Assembly (NCBI GenBank): GCA_963793295.1
Contig: CAWBZX010000032.1
Coordinates: forward strand, 124,001 to 188,000
Direction: 5' to 3'
Source of the DNA: JAHDHW01 sp963793295
GTDB lineage: Bacteria; Bacteroidota; Bacteroidia; Chitinophagales; Saprospiraceae
Length of the DNA: 64,000 bases
The position numbers and the translations under genes are program-made. The notes below the pieces were generated by a model. That model made no database searches. It had not been told where the DNA came from and worked only from the letters and a program-made list of their open reading frames with translations. Positions within the stretch are counted from its first letter, which is position 1; the number at the start of each line of letters is the position of its first letter. This document shows, one piece after another, positions 28,504 to 35,957 of this stretch.

Positions 28504-29868
28504 GTGGACAAGACTACAAATACATTCAAAAACGAAAAGCGAAAAAAACTAAATAAAAAAAGAGTTTTACTTTCCTTCCTAGGTTTAACGTCATGTTTTT
28601 TGATAGGATCATTTTTTTTCAATACGAATAAATCTGCCTATGCCGCAAAAATTGATGAAAGTATAAACCTTGGGGCATTTGAAATAATAATACCTACCAT
28701 AAAATATGGTTTTATTTTAGACACCTTTCATGTAACAAAATCTGAAATACAGGCCAATCAATTTCTATCTGACCTTCTGCTTCAATATAAATTAGATTAT
28801 GCCGATATTGATAAATTGGTGCAAAATACAAACGAAGAATTTGATGTCAGAAATTTTAGAGTTGGAAAACCCTACATGATTCTCAATGCAGATACGACTA
28901 CTGCAGCAGATTATTTTATTTATGAGCCCAGTATTTACAGTTATCTCGTTTATGATTTAAAAAACCTGACACTCAAAAAATTAGAAAGAGAAATCACTAC
29001 CAAAATAGAGTCAGCTGGTGGAATTATTGAAAGCTCTTTGTGGCAAACTATGGTTGATAATGATTTGAGCTTTGAGTTGACAGCTAAAATGGAAGACGCA
29101 CTTGCCTGGTCAATTGATTTTCATCATATTCAAAAAGATGATCGGTTTAAATTAATTTATGAACGTCACTTCATCGATGGAATACCTGCGGGTGTGGGTG
29201 AAATTAAAGGTGCATATTTTAAAAATTTTGATAACGAATTTTATGCATTTTATTTTGAAAATGATGTTCACTCCGGATTTTATGACCTTGAAGCACGACC
29301 AATGGAAAAGGCCTTTTTGAAATCACCGGTCAAATATTCCAGAATTTCAAGCCGCTATAATCTTAGAAGATTCCATCCGGTTTTGAGAAGGACAAAAGCA
29401 CACCTTGGAACCGATTATGCGGCTCCATACGGTACGCCAATTTATGCTGTTGCTGATGGCGTGGTTACAAAAGCAAGCAGAACAAGAGGCAATGGTAATT
29501 TTGTGAAAATAAAACATGATGGTGTTTATCAAACCCAATATTTACATATGAGAAAATTTGCTGAAGGAATAAGGCCAGGGGTTCATGTAAAGCAAGGGGA
29601 AACTATTGGATATGTTGGATCTACCGGTCTGGCTACCGGTCCTCATGTATGTTTTCGATTCTGGAAAAATGGCAAACAAGTCAATCATTTGAGAGAAAAT
29701 CTTCCTCCTCCTGAACCTATGGCTTCCCAAGATATCCCGAGATTTAATGTATTGAAAGATACTTTGAAAAAACAGTTGGACCTCGTTCAATTTAAACTGA
29801 GACAGAAAAAAGAAGTAGTACATCAGCAGGATATAAAACAAGATTCAACAGCAAGCAGCAACCCTTAA
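28504..29868 (+). CDS. M23-family peptidase-like envelope protein
   Basis: A 454-residue protein starting at GTG, with a Lys-rich N-terminus and one membrane anchor (about 21-40). The C-terminal third is a lysostaphin-type M23 domain: H300 and D304 in HLGTD, and GPHVC in place of the usual GPHLH near 381. M23 enzymes cleave peptide cross-links in peptidoglycan. The first two Zn ligands are kept, but the third (second His of HxH) is Cys 383; I believe similar HVC forms occur in other Bacteroidota. It could bind Zn through Cys or be an inactive activator. The N-terminal region resembles a LysM-free periplasmic spacer. Confidence 0.85.
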   Translation: MDKTTNTFKNEKRKKLNKKRVLLSFLGLTSCFLIGSFFFNTNKSAYAAKIDESINLGAFEIIIPTIKYGFILDTFHVTKSEIQANQFLSDLLLQYKLDYADIDKLVQNTNEEFDVRNFRVGKPYMILNADTTTAADYFIYEPSIYSYLVYDLKNLTLKKLEREITTKIESAGGIIESSLWQTMVDNDLSFELTAKMEDALAWSIDFHHIQKDDRFKLIYERHFIDGIPAGVGEIKGAYFKNFDNEFYAFYFENDVHSGFYDLEARPMEKAFLKSPVKYSRISSRYNLRRFHPVLRRTKAHLGTDYAAPYGTPIYAVADGVVTKASRTRGNGNFVKIKHDGVYQTQYLHMRKFAEGIRPGVHVKQGETIGYVGSTGLATGPHVCFRFWKNGKQVNHLRENLPPPEPMASQDIPRFNVLKDTLKKQLDLVQFKLRQKKEVVHQQDIKQDSTASSNP

Positions 29869-29907
29869 ATTATGTTTATTTTTCGGCGAGTTATTTTCTA
29901 ATTTGCT

Positions 29908-30957
29908 TTAAGCTTTTTTGAGGGTAAATCCAAAAGTAGACCCTAATTCTAACGAGCTTCTTACATTAATAGTTTGGTTATGTGCTTCGATGATGTGTTT
30001 TACAATCGAAAGTCCCAGACCGGAACCACCCTGAGAGCGGGATCTACTTTTATCAACCCTATAAAACCGGTCAAAAAGATGTTTGAGGTGATCTTCTCCA
30101 ATACCTATTCCGTCATCAGCGACCTCAATCAGTAAATAGTTTTCCATGTCATAAAAACCTACTTTTGTTTGGCCTTTTTCTTTACCGTATTTTATCGAAT
30201 TTGAAATGAGATTGACAAGTACCTGTCGGATATTTTCCCGATCAGCTGCAACAAAAAATGATTGATCTGCACCTGCTTTTATGGAGAGTCTGATTTTTTT
30301 TTCTTTGGCTTGTAATTCCAAATCTTCAAAAACTTCAAAGACTAATTTTCTGATATCAAACTTTTGAATATCAAGAATCAACTCACCAGACTCAAGCCGT
30401 GAAATAGACTCTAAATCTTCAACAATAGTGAGTAATCTTCCAACATTGTTGGCGGCTTTTTTTAAATAATCTACATTGATATTTTTGTCGTATACTCCCC
30501 CGTCCAGTAGGGTGTGAATGTAGCCCTGAATACTAAAAATCGGAGTCTTTAATTCATGTGAAATATTTCCTAGATAGTCCCGGCGGTATTCTTCAAGTAG
30601 TTTTAATGATTCTATTTCCTTTTTCTGAGAGTCAGCCCATTCTGCTACTTCCTGTTCCACTTCATCAAGGATGTCTGTATCCAAATCAATATTTTTGGAA
30701 CCTTTTTTTGAGGCTAGTTTAAATTCATGGATGGTTTTATAGATCAGTTTGATTTTACGATAAATGAATCGCTTAAGAATAAAAACGAAAAGAAAATATG
30801 AAAATATAAATACAATGACTCCAAAAAGAATCGCCTCATACCACTTGGTAACATTAAAATTAAAAAGTGTCCCAATGGAGATAATTAAAAAAGAAAAGAA
30901 ACTTATACTAAATGCAGAAAAAAGTGCTATTTGTTTAGGTGTGAAATTCTTAATCAT
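29908..30957 (-). CDS. sensor histidine kinase, PhoR-like
   Basis: A 349-residue kinase with two membrane segments (about 10-30 and 42-60) and almost no periplasmic loop, then a HAMP-like linker, the H-box NISHELKTP (His 134), and a HATPase domain with N box (NLISNSIKYG), G1 (DDGIGIG), F (FDRFYRV) and G2 (GSGLGLSI) motifs. It overlaps the regulator gene by four bases (ATGA) and so forms a two-component pair with it. The lack of a sensor domain suggests that it senses through the membrane or a partner protein; the PhoR-like name rests on similarity, and phosphate sensing is not shown. Confidence 0.92.
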   Translation of the reverse strand: MIKNFTPKQIALFSAFSISFFSFLIISIGTLFNFNVTKWYEAILFGVIVFIFSYFLFVFILKRFIYRKIKLIYKTIHEFKLASKKGSKNIDLDTDILDEVEQEVAEWADSQKKEIESLKLLEEYRRDYLGNISHELKTPIFSIQGYIHTLLDGGVYDKNINVDYLKKAANNVGRLLTIVEDLESISRLESGELILDIQKFDIRKLVFEVFEDLELQAKEKKIRLSIKAGADQSFFVAADRENIRQVLVNLISNSIKYGKEKGQTKVGFYDMENYLLIEVADDGIGIGEDHLKHLFDRFYRVDKSRSRSQGGSGLGLSIVKHIIEAHNQTINVRSSLELGSTFGFTLKKA

Positions 30958-31646
30958 TCAAATTCAAATTTATATCCGATACCTTTTACTGTTTTGATAT
31001 AATCCTCTCCAATCTTTTCGCGTACTTTTCGGATATGTACATCGATTGTTCGGTTGCCTACAATAACTTCTGAACCCCAGATTTTTGTAAAAATCTCATC
31101 ACGCGTAAATACCCGTCCAGGTTTTGAGGCAAGCAAGTATAATAATTCAAACTCTTTTTTCGCAAGATCTATAGATTTTTCTCCGATTTTTACGCTAACT
31201 TTCTTTTTATCGATGATGAAATCTCCAAGTTCTATAACCTCCTCTTTACTTTCTTTAGAATCTGATGCTGATCGTCGTAAAAGCGCTTTAATCCTGCTTA
31301 TCAAAACCCGAGGGCGGATCGGCTTGGTGATAAAATCATCTCCACCGGTATCTAATGCTGCAATTTGTGTGAAGTCTTCATTTCTTGCAGTTAAGAAAGC
31401 AATTAGTACTTTATCATATTTCTTTTGAGATCTTAGCCTCCTGCAAAATTCGACTCCATCCATTTCCGGCATCATAATATCGAGTAAAATCAAGTCAGGT
31501 GGTAATTTTTCAACAACTTCCATCCCTTGGATGCCGTTGTCTGCAACCATTACTTTAAAGCCCTCTTTTTTCAAATTGTAGCTTATAAACTCAAGTATAT
31601 CAGGCTCATCATCAACTACTAAAATCGTATAATTCTCATAATTCAT
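30954..31646 (-). CDS. OmpR/PhoB-family response regulator
   Basis: A 230-residue protein. A receiver domain with acidic pocket VVDDEPDIL and phosphoacceptor Asp 56 in LLDIMMPEMDG is followed by a winged-helix DNA-binding domain (RVFTRDEIFTKIWG, RTIDVHIRKVREKIG, TVKGIGYKF). It is the partner of the overlapping histidine kinase. Upstream lie 293 bases that contain, on the other strand, a promoter-terminator module. Confidence 0.94.
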   Translation of the reverse strand: MNYENYTILVVDDEPDILEFISYNLKKEGFKVMVADNGIQGMEVVEKLPPDLILLDIMMPEMDGVEFCRRLRSQKKYDKVLIAFLTARNEDFTQIAALDTGGDDFITKPIRPRVLISRIKALLRRSASDSKESKEEVIELGDFIIDKKKVSVKIGEKSIDLAKKEFELLYLLASKPGRVFTRDEIFTKIWGSEVIVGNRTIDVHIRKVREKIGEDYIKTVKGIGYKFEFE

Positions 31647-31838
31647 AAGCGATCATTTTCTGTTTTCATAAAATTAGAACTGTAAAGCCTGTAATATCTA
31701 TTTTTAAGATTAAGTAATTGTTAACTTTTTGTAACAAAACGGAGTTTAATTTACATTTTATAAAACACTGATTTTATAAGGGAAATTCAATAAATGTGAC
31801 AATAGCATTCCATATCCTATAAAAAATTCATTTGTTGC

Positions 31839-31871
31839 TTTGGATATAAACATTATTTATTGATATATTTG
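31839..31871 (+). promoter_or_regulatory. promoter-like element upstream of a short untranslated module
   Basis: TTTG at 31839-31842 and TATATTTG at 31864-31871, 21 bases apart. It points away from phoB and toward a terminator 30 bases downstream. No plus-strand gene lies between. Confidence 0.5.
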
Positions 31872-31877
31872 TGTCGC

Positions 31878-31941
31878 CTTTTAATTATTCTCTCATAAGT
31901 CAAAGTAAAGTCCTCTCTCCTAAGACGGCTTTACTTTTTTT
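31878..31941 (+). ncRNA. candidate small RNA between phoB and DUF4296
   Basis: The promoter at 31839-31871 predicts a start near 31878, and the terminator ends at 31941, which would make an RNA of about 64 nt with no ORF. A pyrimidine-rich TTATTCTCTC stretch precedes the terminator hairpin. Transcript is inferred, not seen. The 3' end abuts the stop codon of the convergent DUF4296 gene. Confidence 0.42.
31902..31941 (+). terminator. intrinsic terminator, plus strand
   Basis: AAAGTAAAG (31902-31910) pairs with CTTTACTTT (31929-31937), followed by T residues to 31941. It overlaps the DUF4296 stop codon region. Confidence 0.75.
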
Positions 31942-32266
31942 ATTTAAATTCGGCTTCTCTTTTATCAATTTCTTCTAAAACCTTTTCGTAAGTCTTAGCT
32001 AAATAATCGGGATGGGTTTTTAGATAGTTCATCTCAGTTAAAAAACTATCTTCAGAAATTGAATGAATCTGGTATATCTGTCCATAATATAATTGAGTTA
32101 GGCTATCTTTTTGTTCATCAGAATAACCAAGCAGAGAAGCTTCCACCAAATGTATATCAACAAGGATGTCAATCATTTTTTCTTGAGGAATAGTTGGGCT
32201 TTCCTTTTTTGTACATCCAAAGACAACCAAAAAACAACTTAGAATAATTATGAGTTGTTTTATCAT
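31940..32266 (-). CDS. DUF4296-family lipoprotein
   Basis: A 108-residue protein with a lipoprotein signal ending VFGC. The body, helical with MIDILVDIHLVEASL and a regular charged C-terminus, fits the small DUF4296 family common in Bacteroidota. Function unknown. It overlaps sixA by four bases, so the pair is translated from one mRNA. Confidence 0.75.
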   Translation of the reverse strand: MIKQLIIILSCFLVVFGCTKKESPTIPQEKMIDILVDIHLVEASLLGYSDEQKDSLTQLYYGQIYQIHSISEDSFLTEMNYLKTHPDYLAKTYEKVLEEIDKREAEFK

Positions 32267-32760
32267 TTGAAATATTGTTTTGGATAATAGTACTCTGTTT
32301 GTAATGCATTTGATTCTGTGAATTCACTCCACGAATTGATATCTGCTTCGATTTTAGCGATTCCACAGGTCGGAACATTAGGAATATAATTTTCTGTAAA
32401 ACGATTGATAACACTAGTAAATGTTGGGTTATGACCAAAAACCATCAAGGTATTTACATCATCGTTCACATTTTTAATAACCTGGATAATGTCTTCTGGG
32501 TAAGCTTCATAGATCTTATTCTTTACAACGATATCTTCAGATGGAAAGCCCATTTCTTTCGCAAAATATTTGGCTGTTGTTAAGGCCCTGTTTGCAGGGC
32601 TTGAGATAATTAAATCCGGTTGAACGTTTTTACCTTTCAACAGTTTAGCCATAAAAGGAGCATCACGGAGGCCTCTTGAGCTAAGGGGCCTTTCGATGTC
32701 ATCCAAAGAAGAATCGTCCCAGCTTGATTTGGCATGTCTTATAAAATATACGTTTTTCAT
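32263..32760 (-). CDS. SixA-type histidine phosphatase
   Basis: A 165-residue protein of the histidine phosphatase superfamily. The RHAKSSW motif at residues 8-14 (His 9) and the second His in FGHNP form the catalytic pocket. SixA dephosphorylates phosphohistidine in E. coli regulatory proteins; relatives act on other phospho-substrates. I start at the ATG at 32760 because the RHG-type motif lies at the N-terminus in this family; an upstream in-frame ATG at 32787 would add nine residues. Translationally coupled to the DUF4296 lipoprotein. Confidence 0.88.
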   Translation of the reverse strand: MKNVYFIRHAKSSWDDSSLDDIERPLSSRGLRDAPFMAKLLKGKNVQPDLIISSPANRALTTAKYFAKEMGFPSEDIVVKNKIYEAYPEDIIQVIKNVNDDVNTLMVFGHNPTFTSVINRFTENYIPNVPTCGIAKIEADINSWSEFTESNALQTEYYYPKQYFK

Positions 32761-32864
32761 GATTCGGTTTTTGTTTTCAATATACAATTAAAAGGAATTC
32801 GATGTAAGAGTTTGTTTAAAATAAACTTAATGTTGTTTTCCAACATAACTAAAACCCAAAAATC

Positions 32865-32913
32865 AACAAGTAAGTTTAACCCTGAGCGTCTGTGAAGTTT
32901 ACGCTTACTTGTT
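32865..32913. repeat. inverted repeat in the gap upstream of rlmH
   Basis: AACAAGTAAG at 32865-32874 faces CTTACTTGTT at 32904-32913, an exact 10-base pairing with a loop of 29 bases that has a further three-base pair (AAC/GTT). Read on the minus strand it is followed by a T-rich stretch (GATTTTTGGG), which makes a weak leftward terminator possible. The rest of the 322-base gap (32761-33082) shows no gene. Confidence 0.5.
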
Positions 32914-33082
32914 AATACAGTTTTAAAAAAATGGAGGAAACATAGAAGTGGAAAAACGATATAAAGTGTCTGCCAATATTTTATACAAAAATTATAAATC
33001 TTCTAAACTCCTCAGCTATTTGTCTTATTTCTTTCAAATTTCATTATTTTTAATCTATAATTGTTGCAATTATAAATTGATT

Positions 33083-33556
33083 ATGAAAGTTGAACTTTGG
33101 ATGGTTGGCAAAACCAATTTTGAATATTTGAAAGAAGGAATTGAAATTTATCAAAAGAGGCTTAAACATTATCTTAGTTTTGATTTGAATGTTATCCCGG
33201 ACCTAAAAAACGCTAAAAATCTCAGCACGGATCAAGTTAAACAAAAAGAAGGTGCTCTAATTCTCCAAAAACTACAAAAAGATGATTTTCTGATCCTTTT
33301 AGATGAAAAGGGAAAAGAATTTAACTCAGTAGTTTTTGCCCACTATATGGAAAAACATTTTCTTTCTTCAAAAAAAAGAATTGTTTTTCAAATTGGCGGG
33401 GCTTTTGGATTTTCAAACGAAATCTACGAAAGGTCAAATAATAAAATGGCACTATCAAAAATGACTTTTTCTCATCAGATGGTTCGTCTATTTTTTTTGG
33501 AGCAACTTTATCGAGCGATGACCATAATTAAGGGGGAGCCTTATCATAATCAATAA
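33083..33556 (+). CDS. rlmH: 23S rRNA (pseudouridine-1915 N3) methyltransferase RlmH
   Basis: A 157-residue SPOUT methyltransferase that methylates pseudouridine 1915 of 23S rRNA. The C-terminal trefoil knot is shown by LLDEKGKEFNS, FQIGGAFGFSNEIYERS, the helix MTFSHQMVRLFFLEQLYRA and the terminal GEPYHNQ. The frame is open upstream to 32948, but the ATG at 33083 starts at the family N-terminus (MKVELWMVGKT). The last His pair seen in many members is here HN. The rhomboid gene follows after 39 bases. Confidence 0.95.
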   Translation: MKVELWMVGKTNFEYLKEGIEIYQKRLKHYLSFDLNVIPDLKNAKNLSTDQVKQKEGALILQKLQKDDFLILLDEKGKEFNSVVFAHYMEKHFLSSKKRIVFQIGGAFGFSNEIYERSNNKMALSKMTFSHQMVRLFFLEQLYRAMTIIKGEPYHNQ

Positions 33557-33595
33557 GTTGAATATTTTTAATTTTTTACGCACATAAATAAACCC

Positions 33596-34246
33596 ATGGA
33601 ATCAGGAATTTCATTGACACTTATTATCGTCATTCTGACGGGAATTGTTTCGTTTCAAGCTTTCAACAACAATTCGATGAAGGAAAAGCTGCTTTTGCAT
33701 CCAAGATCTATCCGGAAACATAAAGAATATTACCGATTTCTGACTCATGGATTTGTTCATGGCGACTGGGGGCATTTATTAATTAATATGTATGTTCTTT
33801 ATGTTTTCGGGGAACATATTGAATTTGCCTTTGACACCATATTTACTCCTGCACTTGGGAAAATTCTATTCCTGAGTTTATATTTAGGTGCAATTATTCT
33901 ATCTTCATTACCAGCGTATTTTAAACACAAACACAATCCGTATTACGGCGCTTTGGGCGCTTCGGGAGGTACCTCCGCCATCGTTTTTGCCTTTATCATT
34001 TTTGGACCCTGGGATTGGTTTATTTTTCCTCCATTGCCGGCCATTTTACTGGGAGTTGGTTATCTATGGTACTCTTCATATATGGGTAAAAAAGGACAAG
34101 ATAATATTGGACATGATGCGCATTTTTGGGGAGCCGTTTTTGGCTTCGTTTTTACCATGACCATGTTTACTATTTTTCAGCCAACGATGGTTGACATCTT
34201 TCTTAATCAGTTGTTAGCAGGACCAAAGCCTCCTCCATTTTTTTAA
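33596..34246 (+). CDS. rhomboid-family intramembrane serine protease
   Basis: A 216-residue multi-pass protein. The catalytic Ser is likely Ser 123 in GALGASGGTS, and the paired His is at 176 in GHDAHFWGAVFG. An upstream HGFVHGDWGHLLINMYVL (helix 2, about 51-68) carries the conserved His and Asn typical of rhomboids. Such proteases cleave membrane proteins within the bilayer. It has six predicted segments and no extra domains; the substrate is unknown. It begins 39 bases after rlmH and 21 bases before the YdcF gene, so the three form a likely operon. Confidence 0.92.
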   Translation: MESGISLTLIIVILTGIVSFQAFNNNSMKEKLLLHPRSIRKHKEYYRFLTHGFVHGDWGHLLINMYVLYVFGEHIEFAFDTIFTPALGKILFLSLYLGAIILSSLPAYFKHKHNPYYGALGASGGTSAIVFAFIIFGPWDWFIFPPLPAILLGVGYLWYSSYMGKKGQDNIGHDAHFWGAVFGFVFTMTMFTIFQPTMVDIFLNQLLAGPKPPPFF

Positions 34247-34267
34247 AAAATAATTATAGCTTTCTAA

Positions 34268-35035
34268 ATGTTTTTCATTCTTTCAAAGGTATTGTTTTTC
34301 GTGATCCAGCCTTTAAACTGGATCATTGGTCTTTTGATTTATACTGTGTTTTCCAAAAGACCAAAGTGGAAAAAACGAACCCGAAACGCTGCATTAATCC
34401 TTTTGGTTTTCTTTACGAATGGATTTATTGCAAATCTGGTGACAAGAGCCTGGGAAAGCGACATCTACAGTATTTCCAGCCTGCGGCAAAATTATGATAT
34501 CGGAATCGTTTTGGGCGGGTATTCTAATTTCAACATACAAGCGCGGGAACGTTATAATTTTAGTGCAAGTGCAAATCGTTTAACGCAAGCCGTTGAATTA
34601 TACAAGGAAGGGAAAATTAAAAAATTATTATTGACAGGCGGATCTGGAAGTCTTTTAAGGGAAGCACCCAACGAAGCTGAAGAAATTAGGCCCTTTTTAA
34701 TCAAAATGGGAGTTTTGGAAAGCGATTTAATTATTGAACCCAAAGCCAGGAATACCCATGAAAATGCGATTTTTACCAAAAAAATTTTGGAGAAAGATTT
34801 CCCAAATGCTTCTTGTCTTTTAATCACTTCAGCTTACCACATGAGGCGTTCAAAAGGATGTTTTAAAAAAGAAAAAGTTGCTTTTACTCCATTTAGTACA
34901 GATCTTTTTGGAGAGGAAATTCGTTTTTCTCCTTCCCTTCTTTTTATTCCAAATTCCGGGTGTTTAAGTCGCTGGGAACTTCTGATAAAAGAATGGGTAG
35001 GTTACATTGTTTATACCTTGAGCGGTTATATTTAA
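34268..35035 (+). CDS. YdcF/SanA-family membrane protein (DUF218)
   Basis: A 255-residue protein with two N-terminal membrane segments and a DUF218 domain: GIVLGGYSNF, LYKEGKIKKLLLTGG, EPKARNTHENA, and LLITSAYHMRRSKGCF. Members (ElyC, SanA, YdcF) take part in envelope and lipid-carrier metabolism; ElyC acts on undecaprenyl carriers in E. coli. The exact role here is not known. It follows the rhomboid gene by 21 bases and converges on DUF4249. Confidence 0.9.
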   Translation: MFFILSKVLFFVIQPLNWIIGLLIYTVFSKRPKWKKRTRNAALILLVFFTNGFIANLVTRAWESDIYSISSLRQNYDIGIVLGGYSNFNIQARERYNFSASANRLTQAVELYKEGKIKKLLLTGGSGSLLREAPNEAEEIRPFLIKMGVLESDLIIEPKARNTHENAIFTKKILEKDFPNASCLLITSAYHMRRSKGCFKKEKVAFTPFSTDLFGEEIRFSPSLLFIPNSGCLSRWELLIKEWVGYIVYTLSGYI

Positions 35036-35044
35036 AATATTGAT

Positions 35045-35929
35045 TTACAATACCTTAAGCGTAAATAACGAACGTGATTCCATCGTAAAAATACCATATC
35101 CGTTTTCGATATTATTATGAACGACAACAGGTTCGACGAATGGATTACCGTCTGAATTATTGAAAATGTTTAAAGATTTTTCGAAAAAATATCTATCCTT
35201 TGAGATTGAAATTAAGTTGATATCCAATTCAACACTCTCTGCATTATCCGGATAATCGGAATAAGTATAAAAATTAAGGGTAACTTCTCTTCCATCAAAA
35301 GTAGCATCTGAAAAAACGATAAATTCCTCCCCTTCTTCAACAATTGGATTGAAGGAGGATAAATAAAAATTATCGGCATATTCGAAACCACCTTGAGATA
35401 CTCTTGCAAGGCCAGCTACTGAATAATAATTTTCAATGCCGGCAGGATCTGAAAACTTAATCGTAATCTCATTGGCACGATCTCCGTCAGGTGTTACTGC
35501 ACCATCCCTTTCAAAAGAAACATCGATGATAGGAACAGGCTGAGGCATGTTCTGTTTTGCAGAAACTTGATTAAAGTTTGGAGCTTGAACCATTAACGTA
35601 TATTCTGCAACGTCGTTCCCTAGTGATTCAACTCCTGATTTTCCATACAAGCCATTTGCCTTATAATCCAAATTATAAAGTAATTGACCATTTTTAAAAA
35701 GTTCCACTATCGCATTTTCTACAATCACCGGTTGATCTGGTTCCAGTACGCCAACACTGTTTGAAACATAGACGACTAAGGTGGTGTCCATGTCTGAAAG
35801 GTTAGCAGATACAGCCAATGCAGGAGTATGTTCCGGTATATCCAATATGACAACTTGTTCGAAAAAATCCTCACTGCAACTCGAAATGGATAACAATAAA
35901 AGACAAAAGAAAAATTGTACTATTCTCAT
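35045..35929 (-). CDS. DUF4249-family lipoprotein
   Basis: A 294-residue lipoprotein whose signal ends SISSC. The repeated strands (VSANLSDMDTTLVVYVSNSVG, AIVELFKNGQLLYNL, KFSDPAGIENYYSVAGL) are those of DUF4249, which is nearly always encoded next to a TonB-dependent receptor, as here (28 bases apart). It likely sits at the outer membrane and works with that receptor in uptake; the substrate is unknown. Confidence 0.9.
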   Translation of the reverse strand: MRIVQFFFCLLLLSISSCSEDFFEQVVILDIPEHTPALAVSANLSDMDTTLVVYVSNSVGVLEPDQPVIVENAIVELFKNGQLLYNLDYKANGLYGKSGVESLGNDVAEYTLMVQAPNFNQVSAKQNMPQPVPIIDVSFERDGAVTPDGDRANEITIKFSDPAGIENYYSVAGLARVSQGGFEYADNFYLSSFNPIVEEGEEFIVFSDATFDGREVTLNFYTYSDYPDNAESVELDINLISISKDRYFFEKSLNIFNNSDGNPFVEPVVVHNNIENGYGIFTMESRSLFTLKVL

Positions 35930-35957
35930 ATTTAAAGTATTTCTGACTCTAGGGTAA

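Noticed and set aside
32948..33082. Upstream GTG start for rlmH
   Set aside because: Adds 45 residues not found in RlmH proteins; the family N-terminus begins at 33083.
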